Shown: in pieces, positions 55,849 through 64,000 of the stretch | Position numbering within the stretch: the first letter of the stretch is position 1 | How the letters are laid out: every line of letters starts with the position of its first letter | From: G963677445 sp963677445 | Lineage (GTDB): Bacteria; Bacteroidota; Ignavibacteria; Ignavibacteriales; Melioribacteraceae | Direction: 5' to 3' | DNA length: 64,000 nucleotides | Assembly (NCBI GenBank): GCA_963677445.2 | Contig: CAXXGF010000054.1 | Location: 186,001 to 250,000, forward strand | Notes under the pieces: generated by a model | Databases searched by the model: none | Told to the model about the DNA's origin: nothing | What the model saw: the letters and a program-made list of their open reading frames with translations, nothing else | Made by a program: the position numbers and the translations under genes

Positions 55849-56928
55849 ATGAAAATAATAAAAATATTATCAGCGGCGTCCCTTCTTATGTTGATGGGAT
55901 GCATGGATATAGAATCAAATACAGGTAAAGATATGAAACTACAAAACTTTTCAACAGATTATGAACTGGCTACATTTGCCGGCGGCTGTTTCTGGTGTAT
56001 GGAAACTCCTTTTGAATCCTTCGATGGAGTGATAGAGGTTATATCAGGATATGCAGGGGGAAAGGAAAAGAATCCCGCTTATGAAGAAGTCGCTTCCGGG
56101 AATACCAGTCACGTAGAAGCTGTGCAGATAAAATTTGATCCTGAAGTGATAAGTTATGCCGAACTACTTGACATTTACTGGAAACAGTTTGATCCGACCG
56201 ATAAAGGCGGCTCATTTGCCGACAGGGGACCCCAGTATGAATCAGCTATGTTTTATCATGACGATAAACAAAAAGAGCTGGCCGAACAAAGTAAAAATAT
56301 TCTTGATAAATCGGGTATTTTTAACAGACCTGTTGTAACAAGGATTGATAAATTTACCTCTTTTTATCCTGCCGAGGATTACCACCAGGATTTTTATGAA
56401 AAAAGCCCCGTAAGATATTATTCCTACCGTAAAGCTTCGGGACGCGATTTTTTTATCGAAAAACACTGGGGCAGCAGAAAAGAGCCTGGATATGAAAAAC
56501 TTTCGGATGAGAAAATAAAAGAAAAGCTGGATGATCTTCAGTACCAGGTTACACAGAAGAACGGAACCGAAAGAGCCTTCTCCAATAAATATTATGATAA
56601 TAAGGAGGAGGGGATATATGTTGATATCGTGACCGGCGAACCCCTTTTCAGCTCGACTGACAAATATGATTCCGGCAGCGGATGGCCAAGTTTCACAAAA
56701 CCTATCGATCCGCTCTTTGTGAAAAAGAATATTGATGAAAGCCATTTAATGAAAAGAATTGAGGTAAGAAGCCGGTTTGGGGATTCTCATCTCGGGCATG
56801 TTTTTACCGACGGCCCCGAAAAAACAAATCTCAGGTATTGTATAAACTCTGCTTCACTGAAGTTTATTCCCAAAGATAAACTTGTCGAAGAGGGGTATGA
56901 AGAGTATCTCTCACTTTTTGAGAAATAG
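55849..56928 (+). CDS. msrAB: Fused peptide methionine sulfoxide reductase MsrA-MsrB, lipoprotein
   Basis: 359 aa. Lipobox LMGC (Cys18) indicates an envelope-anchored repair enzyme. MsrA domain (~residues 40-200) with GCFWC (Cys47 catalytic, Cys50), reducing the S-sulfoxide. MsrB domain (~215-355) with DKYDSGSGWPSF, HLGHVFTDG and RYCINSASL (catalytic Cys), reducing the R-sulfoxide. The two CxxC zinc-binding pairs of many MsrB are absent, so this is the zinc-free form. AAGGA precedes the ATG. Single gene with a terminator. Confidence 0.95.
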   Translation: MKIIKILSAASLLMLMGCMDIESNTGKDMKLQNFSTDYELATFAGGCFWCMETPFESFDGVIEVISGYAGGKEKNPAYEEVASGNTSHVEAVQIKFDPEVISYAELLDIYWKQFDPTDKGGSFADRGPQYESAMFYHDDKQKELAEQSKNILDKSGIFNRPVVTRIDKFTSFYPAEDYHQDFYEKSPVRYYSYRKASGRDFFIEKHWGSRKEPGYEKLSDEKIKEKLDDLQYQVTQKNGTERAFSNKYYDNKEEGIYVDIVTGEPLFSSTDKYDSGSGWPSFTKPIDPLFVKKNIDESHLMKRIEVRSRFGDSHLGHVFTDGPEKTNLRYCINSASLKFIPKDKLVEEGYEEYLSLFEK

Positions 56929-56950
56929 TTATTCTTAATATATGTAGTTT

Positions 56951-56982
56951 ATTTAAGGCGCCTTAAAGGCGCCTTTTTTATT
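56951..56982 (+). terminator. Rho-independent terminator
   Basis: AAGGCGCC-TTAAA-GGCGCCTTTTTTA, 24 bp after the msrAB stop. Confidence 0.85.
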
Positions 56983-57109
56983 GGAAATGTAAGCCTGCTT
57001 ACATTATTGTCTTGTTTAATGCGAGAAGAGGCATATCTGTCTTCTATTCAGGAACGTTTGCGGGGAGAGTGGGGTTTTTGATAAAAAGACAAACTATCGG
57101 AGAATCGAA

Positions 57110-58123
57110 ATGAAAAAAGCGCTTTTATTAATCCTTTTATTTTCGGCTTCATCATTTGCCCGGAAACGGGTGTTGATAGAAATATTTACCAATTCCCACT
57201 GCGGAGTATGTCCTTCGGCCCATATGACGATGGAAAACTTTTACGCGGCGACACAGATGCCGGAGAACTACATTTCAATTTATTATCACATGAAATACCC
57301 CTATAATGATGACGCGCTCTATCATCATAATACAGCTGATTCAGATATGCGGGATCAATATTACGGGCCATTTTTCGGCGCTCCAATTGCCTTTTTTGAC
57401 GGAGCCAGGCAACCGGGCGGTTCTTATTCACAATGGTCTTCCGAACTTCAGTCTTTAAGTATGGATTCAGAAGAACTTATGCTAAGCCTGGAGGGGATGA
57501 AAGAAAATAATAAAATGAAAATTTCCGCTGAAGTAATGAACCTCGGCCAGCGAAATCTTTCAGAGTTGACAATTACATTTGTTGTTACGGAGGATCTTAA
57601 TTACGCCGGGAGAAACGGCATTACCGAACACACAAATGTAATGAGGAAAATGGTTTATCCCGATGGTTCCCAATTTGATCTTAATTCAGGGGGGGATGTT
57701 TCTTTCACTGCCGATATAGATTATCACCCTGAATGGAATGAAGATAATCTATCTGTTGTGGCATTTGTTCAGGGAAATGGCAAGATGGTTTACCAGGCAG
57801 GGGAAATTGAACATAGTGAACTCTCGGTAACATCACTTGAATCAGGAGATGTTCTGCCTTCAGAATATCTTCTTGAACAGAATTATCCCAATCCTTTCAA
57901 TCCTGAAACAACAATCAGTTATTCATTGCCCGCCGATTCTTTCCTACAATTGAAGATTTATGATATTTTGGGAAATGAAGTGGAAACTCTTGTCTCACAA
58001 AATGAATCTGCCGGCAGTCACTCAATTAACTTTAACGCGGGTAATCTTACTTCGGGACTATATATATACAAATTATCCGCGGGTGATTTTACTTCCGTCA
58101 AAAAGATGATGCTGCTTAAATAA
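57110..58123 (+). CDS. Omp28-like thioredoxin-fold protein with T9SS sorting domain
   Basis: 337 aa. Signal peptide MKKALLLILLFSASSFA. Residues ~20-230 resemble the Omp28 family, with a thioredoxin-like site EIFTNSHCGVCPSAH (Cys31-Cys34) and FGAPIAFFDGARQPGG as the cis-Pro region. The last ~80 residues are a type A sorting domain (NYPNPFNPETTISY ... SGLYIYKLSA ... KKMMLLK). Probably a surface thiol-redox or adhesive protein. GGAG lies 7 bp before the ATG. Confidence 0.87.
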   Translation: MKKALLLILLFSASSFARKRVLIEIFTNSHCGVCPSAHMTMENFYAATQMPENYISIYYHMKYPYNDDALYHHNTADSDMRDQYYGPFFGAPIAFFDGARQPGGSYSQWSSELQSLSMDSEELMLSLEGMKENNKMKISAEVMNLGQRNLSELTITFVVTEDLNYAGRNGITEHTNVMRKMVYPDGSQFDLNSGGDVSFTADIDYHPEWNEDNLSVVAFVQGNGKMVYQAGEIEHSELSVTSLESGDVLPSEYLLEQNYPNPFNPETTISYSLPADSFLQLKIYDILGNEVETLVSQNESAGSHSINFNAGNLTSGLYIYKLSAGDFTSVKKMMLLK

Positions 58124-58284
58124 TCATACCCGTACTCCTGGAACATCCATCCGGGAGCAAAGCGGCACTCGTGATCGTAATCGAATAATTTGCGAGAGAA
58201 AAATAAAACCGGGTGCGAGAACGGGTACTTTTTTTCTGAATTTTCTTTTGGTTCGGGCTTGGGAGTGATAGTGTTAAAAAAGCT
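58124..58284. repeat. Intergenic repeat
   Basis: Contains GAATAATTTGCGAGAGAAAAATAAAACCGGG (ends near 58213) and GCGAGAACG...TTTTGGTTCGGGCTT. A diverged copy is at 61610-61730. Confidence 0.5.
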
Positions 58285-60582
58285 TCAGGAGAATTTTGGG
58301 AAAACCAGGGTGAATGTAGTGCCGACACCCGGTTCACTCATAACTGATATCGAACCTTTATGACGGTTAATAAAATCTCTTGTCATCCTCAATCCAAGAC
58401 CTGTTCCCTCTGCTTTTATCTCATTGTCGGAGCTGCTAAGCAGTTTTTCTGAAACTTCCCTGCTCATTCCCCTTCCGTTATCTGTGACCGATATAGTTGT
58501 TGAATTACCCAGTTCAACAGCTTCAATTTTAATATTTCCTCCTGAAGGGGTGAATTTAACGGAGTTATGTACGAGGTTTCGTAAAATGGTCGAAAGCATA
58601 AATTTATCGGCAGTCACAGTAGTTCTATCTGTTTTGAGTTCCAGTGAAATCGATTTATCATTTTTCCAGCTTCTCAGGGGAGCTATAGCTTCATCAATTA
58701 CATCAGAAAGGAGAAGTTGTTCTTTATTGAGGCTCAATAATCCCTGCTGATCTCTTGACCAGGTTAAGATATTTTCCAGCAGTTCGGCAAGATGGCTGGC
58801 CGATGAATGAATGCTGCCGGTAATTTCCTTTAGGTCTTCGTTCCCGGATGAATCGGCCTCATCTTTAGCGATCTCGGCGTACCCGATAATCGCTCCCAGG
58901 GGATTTTTAATATCATGAGCCATGAGTGAAAACAGTTTATCTTTTGCCGCGTTTAATATATCGAGCTCATTTTTTTGCGCGTTAAGCTCGCTGAAAGTCC
59001 GCTCAAGTTTAATGTTTTTAATTCCTAATTCATCATTTTTGCGGTTAATTTCAGCATGCTGTTTCTGAATAGTACGATTTATTTTATTTAATTCTGTAAT
59101 CGCGGCTTTGCGGGCGCTGTTTATTTTTACAAGAATCCCGAGAAAAACCAGCAGAATAAAAATCAAGATCACCGCGGCGTAAAGAAGAATTGAGGAGCGC
59201 TCAAGTTCATAATCCTTTTCTTTAATTTCTCTTAATGCCTTTTCGGTTTCATATTGTGTTTGGTATTCCACAATCTTTCTTTCTATATCAGCATTTTTTA
59301 AGCTGTCGTATAAAGAGTGATAATTTTCAAAGTAATCCAAAGATTTACTGAATTGTTTAAGCTCTCTGAATGTTACCGCGTATTCCTTATAAATATCGCG
59401 GACAATATCCATCTTTTCTATCTGGCGGCTGTTTTTGAGAGCGTTGTCAAACTTTGAGAGAGCGGCTTTAAAATCGCCCAGATATCTGTGAGCGATGCCT
59501 GCTTCAAGCTGAGCCATAGCGATTCGTTTAATATTGTTAAGCTCATGCCCAATCCTGATAGCCTTATGTAAATATTGAAGCGCGGAATCGGGCTGACCAA
59601 CTTTATTTTTAATTTTGCCCAATTGAATATTTATTAATAGTTCTCCACTTTCCACATTATCTTTTCTATAAAATTCAATAGATTTTCTATACGCCGATTC
59701 AGCTTTATCCAGCTCGTTTTTCTCAAGGAACAGGTGTCCAAGGTTAAGATACGAATAACCTATAAATTCATCATTCCCGATATCCTTCGACATCCTCAGA
59801 GCCTCACGGTAGTTCTTTTCAGCTTTATCATAACTTTTTATTGTTTGATACGTAAGGCCTATGTTATTCATCAGCCTTGCCACCCCGGCGCTGTCGCCTC
59901 TTTCTTTTCTTATTTTCAGAGATTGCAGGTAACTTTCCAACGCTTTATCATATAGGTTCCATTGCCAGTATATTATTCCGATATTATTATACATTATCCC
60001 AATCCGCCTTGAATCATTATACTCTTCAGCGAATTTTCGGGCTATCTGATAATAGTGTATTGCAGAGTCATATTTACTCGTTCTCCAATAAAGCAAACCA
60101 AGATTATTGGCAGGGTTGAAAAAGAATTTTTCGGAAGGAAGTTCCTGAGTCAGGGCGACAGACTTTTTTAGATAATGTTTCGCGTTCTCAAAATCTTTCT
60201 TTTTAATATAGGTGAGACCAATATTTTCCAGAAGTAGTGTTTTAAGTGATTTGTTATCAATATTTTCAGTTATTTTGAGGGCTTCTTTTCTTACTTGAAT
60301 TGCGAGGTCCTGATCGGAGTTATAATAATAGCTTCCGATATTGTTTTTTGCTTCGGCCTGGCCTTTAAGATAATCAATGTTTTTCGCGAGTTCTAATGCC
60401 CTTTCCGCGAATTCGAGTTTTTCCTGAACCGGGAATTCAAGATTTGAAGAAATTTGATTGTATATATCCACCAGTTCAATACCATCTTTTTCATCGATCA
60501 GTGATCTGAGGCTGTCAATATTTGCCTGGGCAAAAATCAATGATGTAATAATGGGCGTTATGATAAATATCAGTTTGATCAA
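58285..60582 (-). CDS. TPR-containing membrane histidine kinase
   Basis: 765 aa. Signal peptide (TTG start at 60582; no ATG and no clear ribosome site nearby). Residues ~30-430 are about nine tetratricopeptide repeats, probably periplasmic. TM helix at ~470-490 (SSILLYAAVILIFILLVFLGI). Coiled coil ~495-560. HisKA with SLMAHDIKNPLGAIIGYAEI (phospho-acceptor His), HATPase with NLVHNSVKFTPSGG (N box), DNGRGM (G1) and GTGLGLRMTRDF (G2). No response regulator gene is adjacent, so it is an orphan kinase. The TPR part is likely the input or protein-binding module. Confidence 0.93.
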   Translation of the reverse strand: MIKLIFIITPIITSLIFAQANIDSLRSLIDEKDGIELVDIYNQISSNLEFPVQEKLEFAERALELAKNIDYLKGQAEAKNNIGSYYYNSDQDLAIQVRKEALKITENIDNKSLKTLLLENIGLTYIKKKDFENAKHYLKKSVALTQELPSEKFFFNPANNLGLLYWRTSKYDSAIHYYQIARKFAEEYNDSRRIGIMYNNIGIIYWQWNLYDKALESYLQSLKIRKERGDSAGVARLMNNIGLTYQTIKSYDKAEKNYREALRMSKDIGNDEFIGYSYLNLGHLFLEKNELDKAESAYRKSIEFYRKDNVESGELLINIQLGKIKNKVGQPDSALQYLHKAIRIGHELNNIKRIAMAQLEAGIAHRYLGDFKAALSKFDNALKNSRQIEKMDIVRDIYKEYAVTFRELKQFSKSLDYFENYHSLYDSLKNADIERKIVEYQTQYETEKALREIKEKDYELERSSILLYAAVILIFILLVFLGILVKINSARKAAITELNKINRTIQKQHAEINRKNDELGIKNIKLERTFSELNAQKNELDILNAAKDKLFSLMAHDIKNPLGAIIGYAEIAKDEADSSGNEDLKEITGSIHSSASHLAELLENILTWSRDQQGLLSLNKEQLLLSDVIDEAIAPLRSWKNDKSISLELKTDRTTVTADKFMLSTILRNLVHNSVKFTPSGGNIKIEAVELGNSTTISVTDNGRGMSREVSEKLLSSSDNEIKAEGTGLGLRMTRDFINRHKGSISVMSEPGVGTTFTLVFPKFS

Positions 60583-60678
60583 ATGAAATCGGTTTTAATG
60601 GCAACTATTTTTGATTATCGAATATAAAAAATATTTTTTAACCGGAAAATCAAATTATTTTTAAACTGTTAAAAGATA

Positions 60679-61425
60679 TTATAAAGGCCTTCCTGTTTCC
60701 AGCAGAGTTTTCAAGCCACTTAATATTACCGGCCATCCTTCCTGCGCGCTTTCGAAACTTTCGTTTTCGGATGGAAAGTTTTCGTGTATGATTGTAAGTT
60801 TAGTCAGTTCCCGCTCATCTTCGAGCTTATAAGTAACAACAGTTTCGGGATCATCCATATCAGAGAATATAAATGTATGAACCAGTTTTGTCTCAGGAAC
60901 AAACTCAATTATTTTCCCTTTTACCGGCATCCATTCCTTTTCCTCTTTCTGACCAATATAGGCGATATCTTCACCCGGTTTGAAATTGCTGATCACTTTT
61001 GTTCCGAAATAATATTGCGGGGTGATATCCCTGCTGATGACAGCTTCCCACACTTTTTCTTTCGGCGCTTTAATATATGTAACATATATCTGTTTGACCG
61101 CTTTTCCTGACATTTTTTCCTCCATCTCAAGTTGGTATTTTATTTCTGAAAGTTTGCTGGTCCATAATTTGCTGAATCCCGATATCCATCTGTCATATAT
61201 TGTCCGAATAGGAACCGCGTTTAAATATAGCTTTTTTTGCCGTCCATGTTTTTCCGCGACTAACAGATTTGCCTCTTCAAGAATTTTAAGATGTTTCATA
61301 ACGGCATATCGTGAAAATGAAAAGAGTTCTGTCAGTTCATTAACATTCATTCCCGGGTTATTTTTCAGGCTATCCAGTATTTTTCTCCTGGATCTATCGG
61401 ATAAAGCTTTAAATATTTTTTCCAT
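60679..61425 (-). CDS. ArsR-family HTH regulator fused to SRPBCC/AHSA1 domain
   Basis: 248 aa. Residues 1-90: winged helix of the ArsR type (FKALSDRSRRKILDSL; SRYAVMKHLKILEEANLL recognition helix; HGRQKKLYLN wing). Residues ~110-245: AHSA1-like START fold (VTYIKAPKEKVWEAVI, GKIIEFVPETKLVHTFIF, GWPVILSGLKTLLETG). No Cys metal site. The hydrophobic START cavity is probably the ligand sensor. A palindrome lies 9 bp upstream of the start codon. No ribosome site is obvious. Confidence 0.9.
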   Translation of the reverse strand: MEKIFKALSDRSRRKILDSLKNNPGMNVNELTELFSFSRYAVMKHLKILEEANLLVAEKHGRQKKLYLNAVPIRTIYDRWISGFSKLWTSKLSEIKYQLEMEEKMSGKAVKQIYVTYIKAPKEKVWEAVISRDITPQYYFGTKVISNFKPGEDIAYIGQKEEKEWMPVKGKIIEFVPETKLVHTFIFSDMDDPETVVTYKLEDERELTKLTIIHENFPSENESFESAQEGWPVILSGLKTLLETGRPL

Positions 61426-61433
61426 AGTCTTAA

Positions 61434-61453
61434 ATGTGACTAAAAGGTCACAT
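61434..61453. promoter_or_regulatory. Candidate ArsR self-operator
   Basis: ATGTGAC-TAAAAG-GTCACAT, perfect 7-bp arms with a 6-bp spacer, immediately upstream of the ArsR-SRPBCC gene. Size and position fit negative autoregulation by an ArsR dimer. Confidence 0.6.
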
Positions 61454-61460
61454 GAAAATA

Positions 61461-61732
61461 AGGAGGAAATATTATTTTGTCAAGAGCAAAGTTTTAATCC
61501 TGATCTTATTCCGGGTTTATCAGGCGATATAATAATGATATTCTTTTTTTTGTGCAGAATATTGGATTTGTATGTTAATAAAAACGAGCGTAACCGTGCT
61601 CATGATACAGGTACTCGTTATCGTTCTGGAATAATTTACCAGAGAAAAATAAAGCCGGGAACGAGAACGATTACAAGAACGAGTAGGATCATTTGTTCAG
61701 GATTTATTTTGGTTCCGGCTTTACCAGTTGGG
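61461..61732. repeat. Intergenic stretch with repeat
   Basis: No gene. 61610-61730 is a diverged copy of 58170-58265 (shared GAATAATTT.CCAGAGAAAAATAAA, then CCGGGAACGAGAACG and TTTTGGTTCCGGCTT). Confidence 0.5.
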
Positions 61733-63268
61733 TCAGGGGAGAAGAAATTTATTCTCTTTCATCCAGTTAAATATTTCTTCAGTTATTTTGCTGGAGTTAT
61801 CCATACGGGGCACTTTGTTCTGTCCTCCGAGTTTACCCCGGCTTTTCATCCATTCTCTGAACGCGCCCGGTTTAAGGAAAATAATTTCGGGCAATTTTAT
61901 GCTTAGGTCAGACTGCCGATGGGCGTCATAATCAGCATTTTTTCCTCTCAGTCTTTTGTCGGATTCGAGCGCGAACTTCTCAGGTTTTATTCTTTTAAAA
62001 TTATCAGATTCGATCATATATCTGTGATGTCCCGGTTTATCGGGCGCTGAGGGAAAGACCGGTCCGACATGGAAATCCTTAACTTCAACACCGCAATACC
62101 GCGCCGCGTCAGAAACGACCTCCTCAACTTCTTCACTGATAAGGTGTTCGCCAAAAGCTGAAAGAAAATATTTTGTCCTGCCGGTAAAACGAAGCAGGGG
62201 AGGATTGACCAGTTCAAATTCTATTGTGTCGCCGATGATATAACTCCAGAGCCCGGCGCATGTTGTAACCGCGATGGCATATTGTATGCCTGTTTCAATA
62301 TTATGCAGGGTATGGCGGGTCGGATTGTTTTTGTCCAGCTCTTCAACTGGAATAAACTCATAGAATATTTCATGCCCGAGCATTAATCTTAGTCTGTTAT
62401 AGTTCAGGTCTTCAAATGCGATAAAAGCCTCAGATGCCGGGTATGTTTCCAGAAACTGTACATCCTGATTATTAAATTCCCTCTTGAATATCCCGCGATA
62501 AGGATCAAATTTAATTCCCCCGTGAATAATAAGATTTAAATTCGGCCATATTTCCGAAACAGAATTTTTACCGCTTTTCTTTTTTGCCTCTTCAAAAAAC
62601 AGCAGCATCCATGATGGCACCCCGCTGATTCCGGTGATGTTTTCATTTATCGCGCGGGCTGTCATTTTTTCAAGTTTTTCCTCCCAGTCGCTTATCAGAG
62701 CCATATCTTTCGGCGGGAATGTAAATCGCAGCAGCAGTTCCGGCGCCTCTTTTACCACGATGCCGGAAAGATCACCACTGAAAATTCCCGGAGCCGGTTC
62801 TTTCAAATCGGCGCTGCCGCCGAGAAAGAAAAACTTACCGGTATAAATCGGTTTATTCCTGTTATGTCTGTAATAGCCTCCCTGCAATGTCATCGCCGCT
62901 TTCTGATTAGAGCGAAGCATTTCTTTTGAAAGGGGTATATATTTAGTATTGGCGCCGGTGGTTCCGGAAGTCAGCCCGAAATAGGGAATAGTCCCGGGCC
63001 AGGTGATATTGGTTAATCTTGGAAAAGCTTTTTCCCAGTATTCTTTCCAGAAATCTTCATAATATCTCAGGGGAACAGCCTGCTGATAATCCCTGATATT
63101 TTTTACTTTTTTCAGATCATGATTATTATGGAAGAGCGTATTTCGGTTTTTATTGATAAGGCCGGTCAAAGTCAGTTCCTGGCTTGCTAAAATGTCATAA
63201 TGTTCCAGCTTCCTCAGCAGAAACCTGCTGTAAACCGACATTATGGAATCGGCTGTTTTTCCCAACAT
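61733..63268 (-). CDS. GH3-family acyl-adenylating enzyme
   Basis: 511 aa from the ATG at 63268 (MLGKTADSIMSVYSRFLL); a frame open 90 bp further has no family homology in its leader. Shows the ANL-type nucleotide motifs of GH3 proteins: YFGLTSGTTGANTKYIPLS (P-loop-like), LETYPASEAFIAF, and GDTIEFELVNPPLLRFTGR with ADP/ATP-contacting Asp and Arg. Plant GH3 enzymes join amino acids to acyl hormones; bacterial members are common in Bacteroidota and their substrates are mostly unknown. Cytosolic. Transcribed away from the acylase gene. Confidence 0.88.
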   Translation of the reverse strand: MLGKTADSIMSVYSRFLLRKLEHYDILASQELTLTGLINKNRNTLFHNNHDLKKVKNIRDYQQAVPLRYYEDFWKEYWEKAFPRLTNITWPGTIPYFGLTSGTTGANTKYIPLSKEMLRSNQKAAMTLQGGYYRHNRNKPIYTGKFFFLGGSADLKEPAPGIFSGDLSGIVVKEAPELLLRFTFPPKDMALISDWEEKLEKMTARAINENITGISGVPSWMLLFFEEAKKKSGKNSVSEIWPNLNLIIHGGIKFDPYRGIFKREFNNQDVQFLETYPASEAFIAFEDLNYNRLRLMLGHEIFYEFIPVEELDKNNPTRHTLHNIETGIQYAIAVTTCAGLWSYIIGDTIEFELVNPPLLRFTGRTKYFLSAFGEHLISEEVEEVVSDAARYCGVEVKDFHVGPVFPSAPDKPGHHRYMIESDNFKRIKPEKFALESDKRLRGKNADYDAHRQSDLSIKLPEIIFLKPGAFREWMKSRGKLGGQNKVPRMDNSSKITEEIFNWMKENKFLLP

Positions 63269-63380
63269 ATTTTTTCTTTTTAATTTTATAACAAATTTAA
63301 CAAATCTTTGTTCAGATTTAATGGTCAAAAAAAACTTCGTGGAACGATAATTTTGCAAATGTTATTTTTATAGATAAAAA

Positions 63381-64000
63381 ATGAAGATATATATGAATAA
63401 GATCATCTCCATTCTGCTGATAATGTTTCTTTTTCAGGGCTGTTCTCTTATATTTAACGGCCCCTCTTTCACATCGACGGAAGTAAGGGATAAAATGTTC
63501 CCCAAAAATAAACTTCCACTAAAAGAAAGTGTTACAATTTACTGGAATGAAAACCGCATTCCATTTATTGAAGCCGGAAATGATTATGACCTCGCCTTTG
63601 CCATAGGACTCGTCCACGCTCATTTACGCCTGGGCCAGATGGAATTTTTTAAAAGGGTCGCGCAGGGACGTCTTTCTGAAACAGGGGGACCATTCGCGAC
63701 TGATATAGATAAGACAATCAGGATTTTTAATTTCGGCAAAGCTGTTCCCGATATTATTAAATTGCTGCCTCCTGAATCGAAGGAGTGGGTTGGGCGGTAT
63801 ATTGATGGAATAAATCATTATATCAACAGAATGCCGAAACTGTCCGCTGATATGGAAGCCCTGGGGATAGAACCTGAACAATGGAATATGAAGGACCTTA
63901 TTACCATGTGGCGGCTTCTTTCCGCTGATGTTAACTGGTTTAATTTTCTCGGCGCTCTGCAGCTCAGGGGAAAACCGGGCGCGGAAAAATTGTGGAATGA
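63381..64000 (+). CDS. Penicillin acylase-family lipoprotein (3' end missing)
   Basis: The frame runs off the window after 206 codons. ATG at 63381; a second ATG at 63393 starts the signal MNKIISILLIMFLFQGC (lipobox FQGC) and is equally likely. The N-terminal region matches the alpha subunit of penicillin amidase-type Ntn hydrolases: RIPFIEAGNDYDLAFAIGLV, HAHLRLGQMEFFKRVAQGRL. The catalytic Ser of the beta chain lies beyond the window. Such enzymes hydrolyse acyl amides; quorum-signal degradation is a known use for some. Substrate unknown here. Confidence 0.85.
   Translation, partial: MKIYMNKIISILLIMFLFQGCSLIFNGPSFTSTEVRDKMFPKNKLPLKESVTIYWNENRIPFIEAGNDYDLAFAIGLVHAHLRLGQMEFFKRVAQGRLSETGGPFATDIDKTIRIFNFGKAVPDIIKLLPPESKEWVGRYIDGINHYINRMPKLSADMEALGIEPEQWNMKDLITMWRLLSADVNWFNFLGALQLRGKPGAEKLWN

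Noticed and set aside
1..64000. CRISPR arrays, tRNA and rRNA genes
   Set aside because: No regularly spaced identical repeats, no cloverleaf with the TTCRANNC arm and no rRNA-like sequence found by reading the gaps; a tool could still find a missed tRNA.

Overview
The window looks like a piece of chromosome from a Gram-negative member of the FCB group, most like Ignavibacteriota or Calditrichota. Four things point there. Six intact genes and one broken gene end in a type IX secretion (T9SS) sorting domain of the N-Y-P-N-P-F-N-P type. The respiratory complex is a Na+-pumping NADH:quinone reductase. There is a dipeptidyl-peptidase III with the short HEISH zinc motif, as I recall for Caldithrix. 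Lipoproteins and secreted beta-propellers are abundant. No rRNA, tRNA or CRISPR array was seen. The phylum assignment is inference.

Layout. 1-6.1 kb: nqrABCDEF (nqrA cut by the window edge), then a small Cys/His-rich membrane protein that may be an NqrM-like maturation factor. 6.3-13.4 kb: a large T9SS protein, an L,D-transpeptidase-like protein, and a two-gene operon of a pentaheme cytochrome c and a Cyc2-like cytochrome-porin fusion. 14-22 kb: a MORN/double TonB_C protein, a thioredoxin-like protein, a DPP III lipoprotein, a DUF6600-type protein, a lipoprotein, ribosomal protein L28 and ferritin. 22-28.7 kb: a T9SS peptidylarginine/agmatine deiminase, a TolB-like propeller and a T9SS N-acetylmuramoyl-L-alanine amidase. 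28.7-32.7 kb: nhaC, egtB and egtD in a row, each with one disabling lesion (frameshift, frameshift, in-frame TAA). 33-38.3 kb: T9SS proteins, including a decayed tandem copy.

38.3-46.7 kb is bounded by two 95%-identical copies of a 451/519-bp element in inverted orientation. The element has terminal inverted repeats and no transposase, so it is MITE-like. Between the copies lie two paralogous single-TM miniproteins, a PepSY/OB-fold lipoprotein pair, a gene remnant, an ISXO2-type transposase, and a run of genes with two V4R-like small-molecule-binding proteins, a cysteine-desulfurase-family enzyme and a small unknown protein.

46.9-53.7 kb is the most unusual region. A duplicated ~2.3-kb unit encodes two secreted proteins of 630 and 629 aa, each six propeller-like repeats followed by a long basic helical/coiled-coil half. 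Each copy keeps the same 16-bp palindrome 124 bp upstream. A dead IS1595-family element sits exactly at the junction, and a secreted beta-trefoil-like protein gene follows. 54-64 kb: a YncE-like propeller, an MsrA-MsrB lipoprotein, a T9SS Omp28-like thioredoxin, a TPR histidine kinase, an ArsR-SRPBCC regulator with an apparent self-operator, a GH3-family acyl-adenylating enzyme and the start of a penicillin-acylase-family lipoprotein.

Functionally, Nqr and NhaC indicate a sodium-based energy economy. The Cyc2-like operon suggests electron exchange across the outer membrane. Most of the rest is secreted or envelope material. Long intergenic stretches carry several families of short palindromic dispersed repeats.
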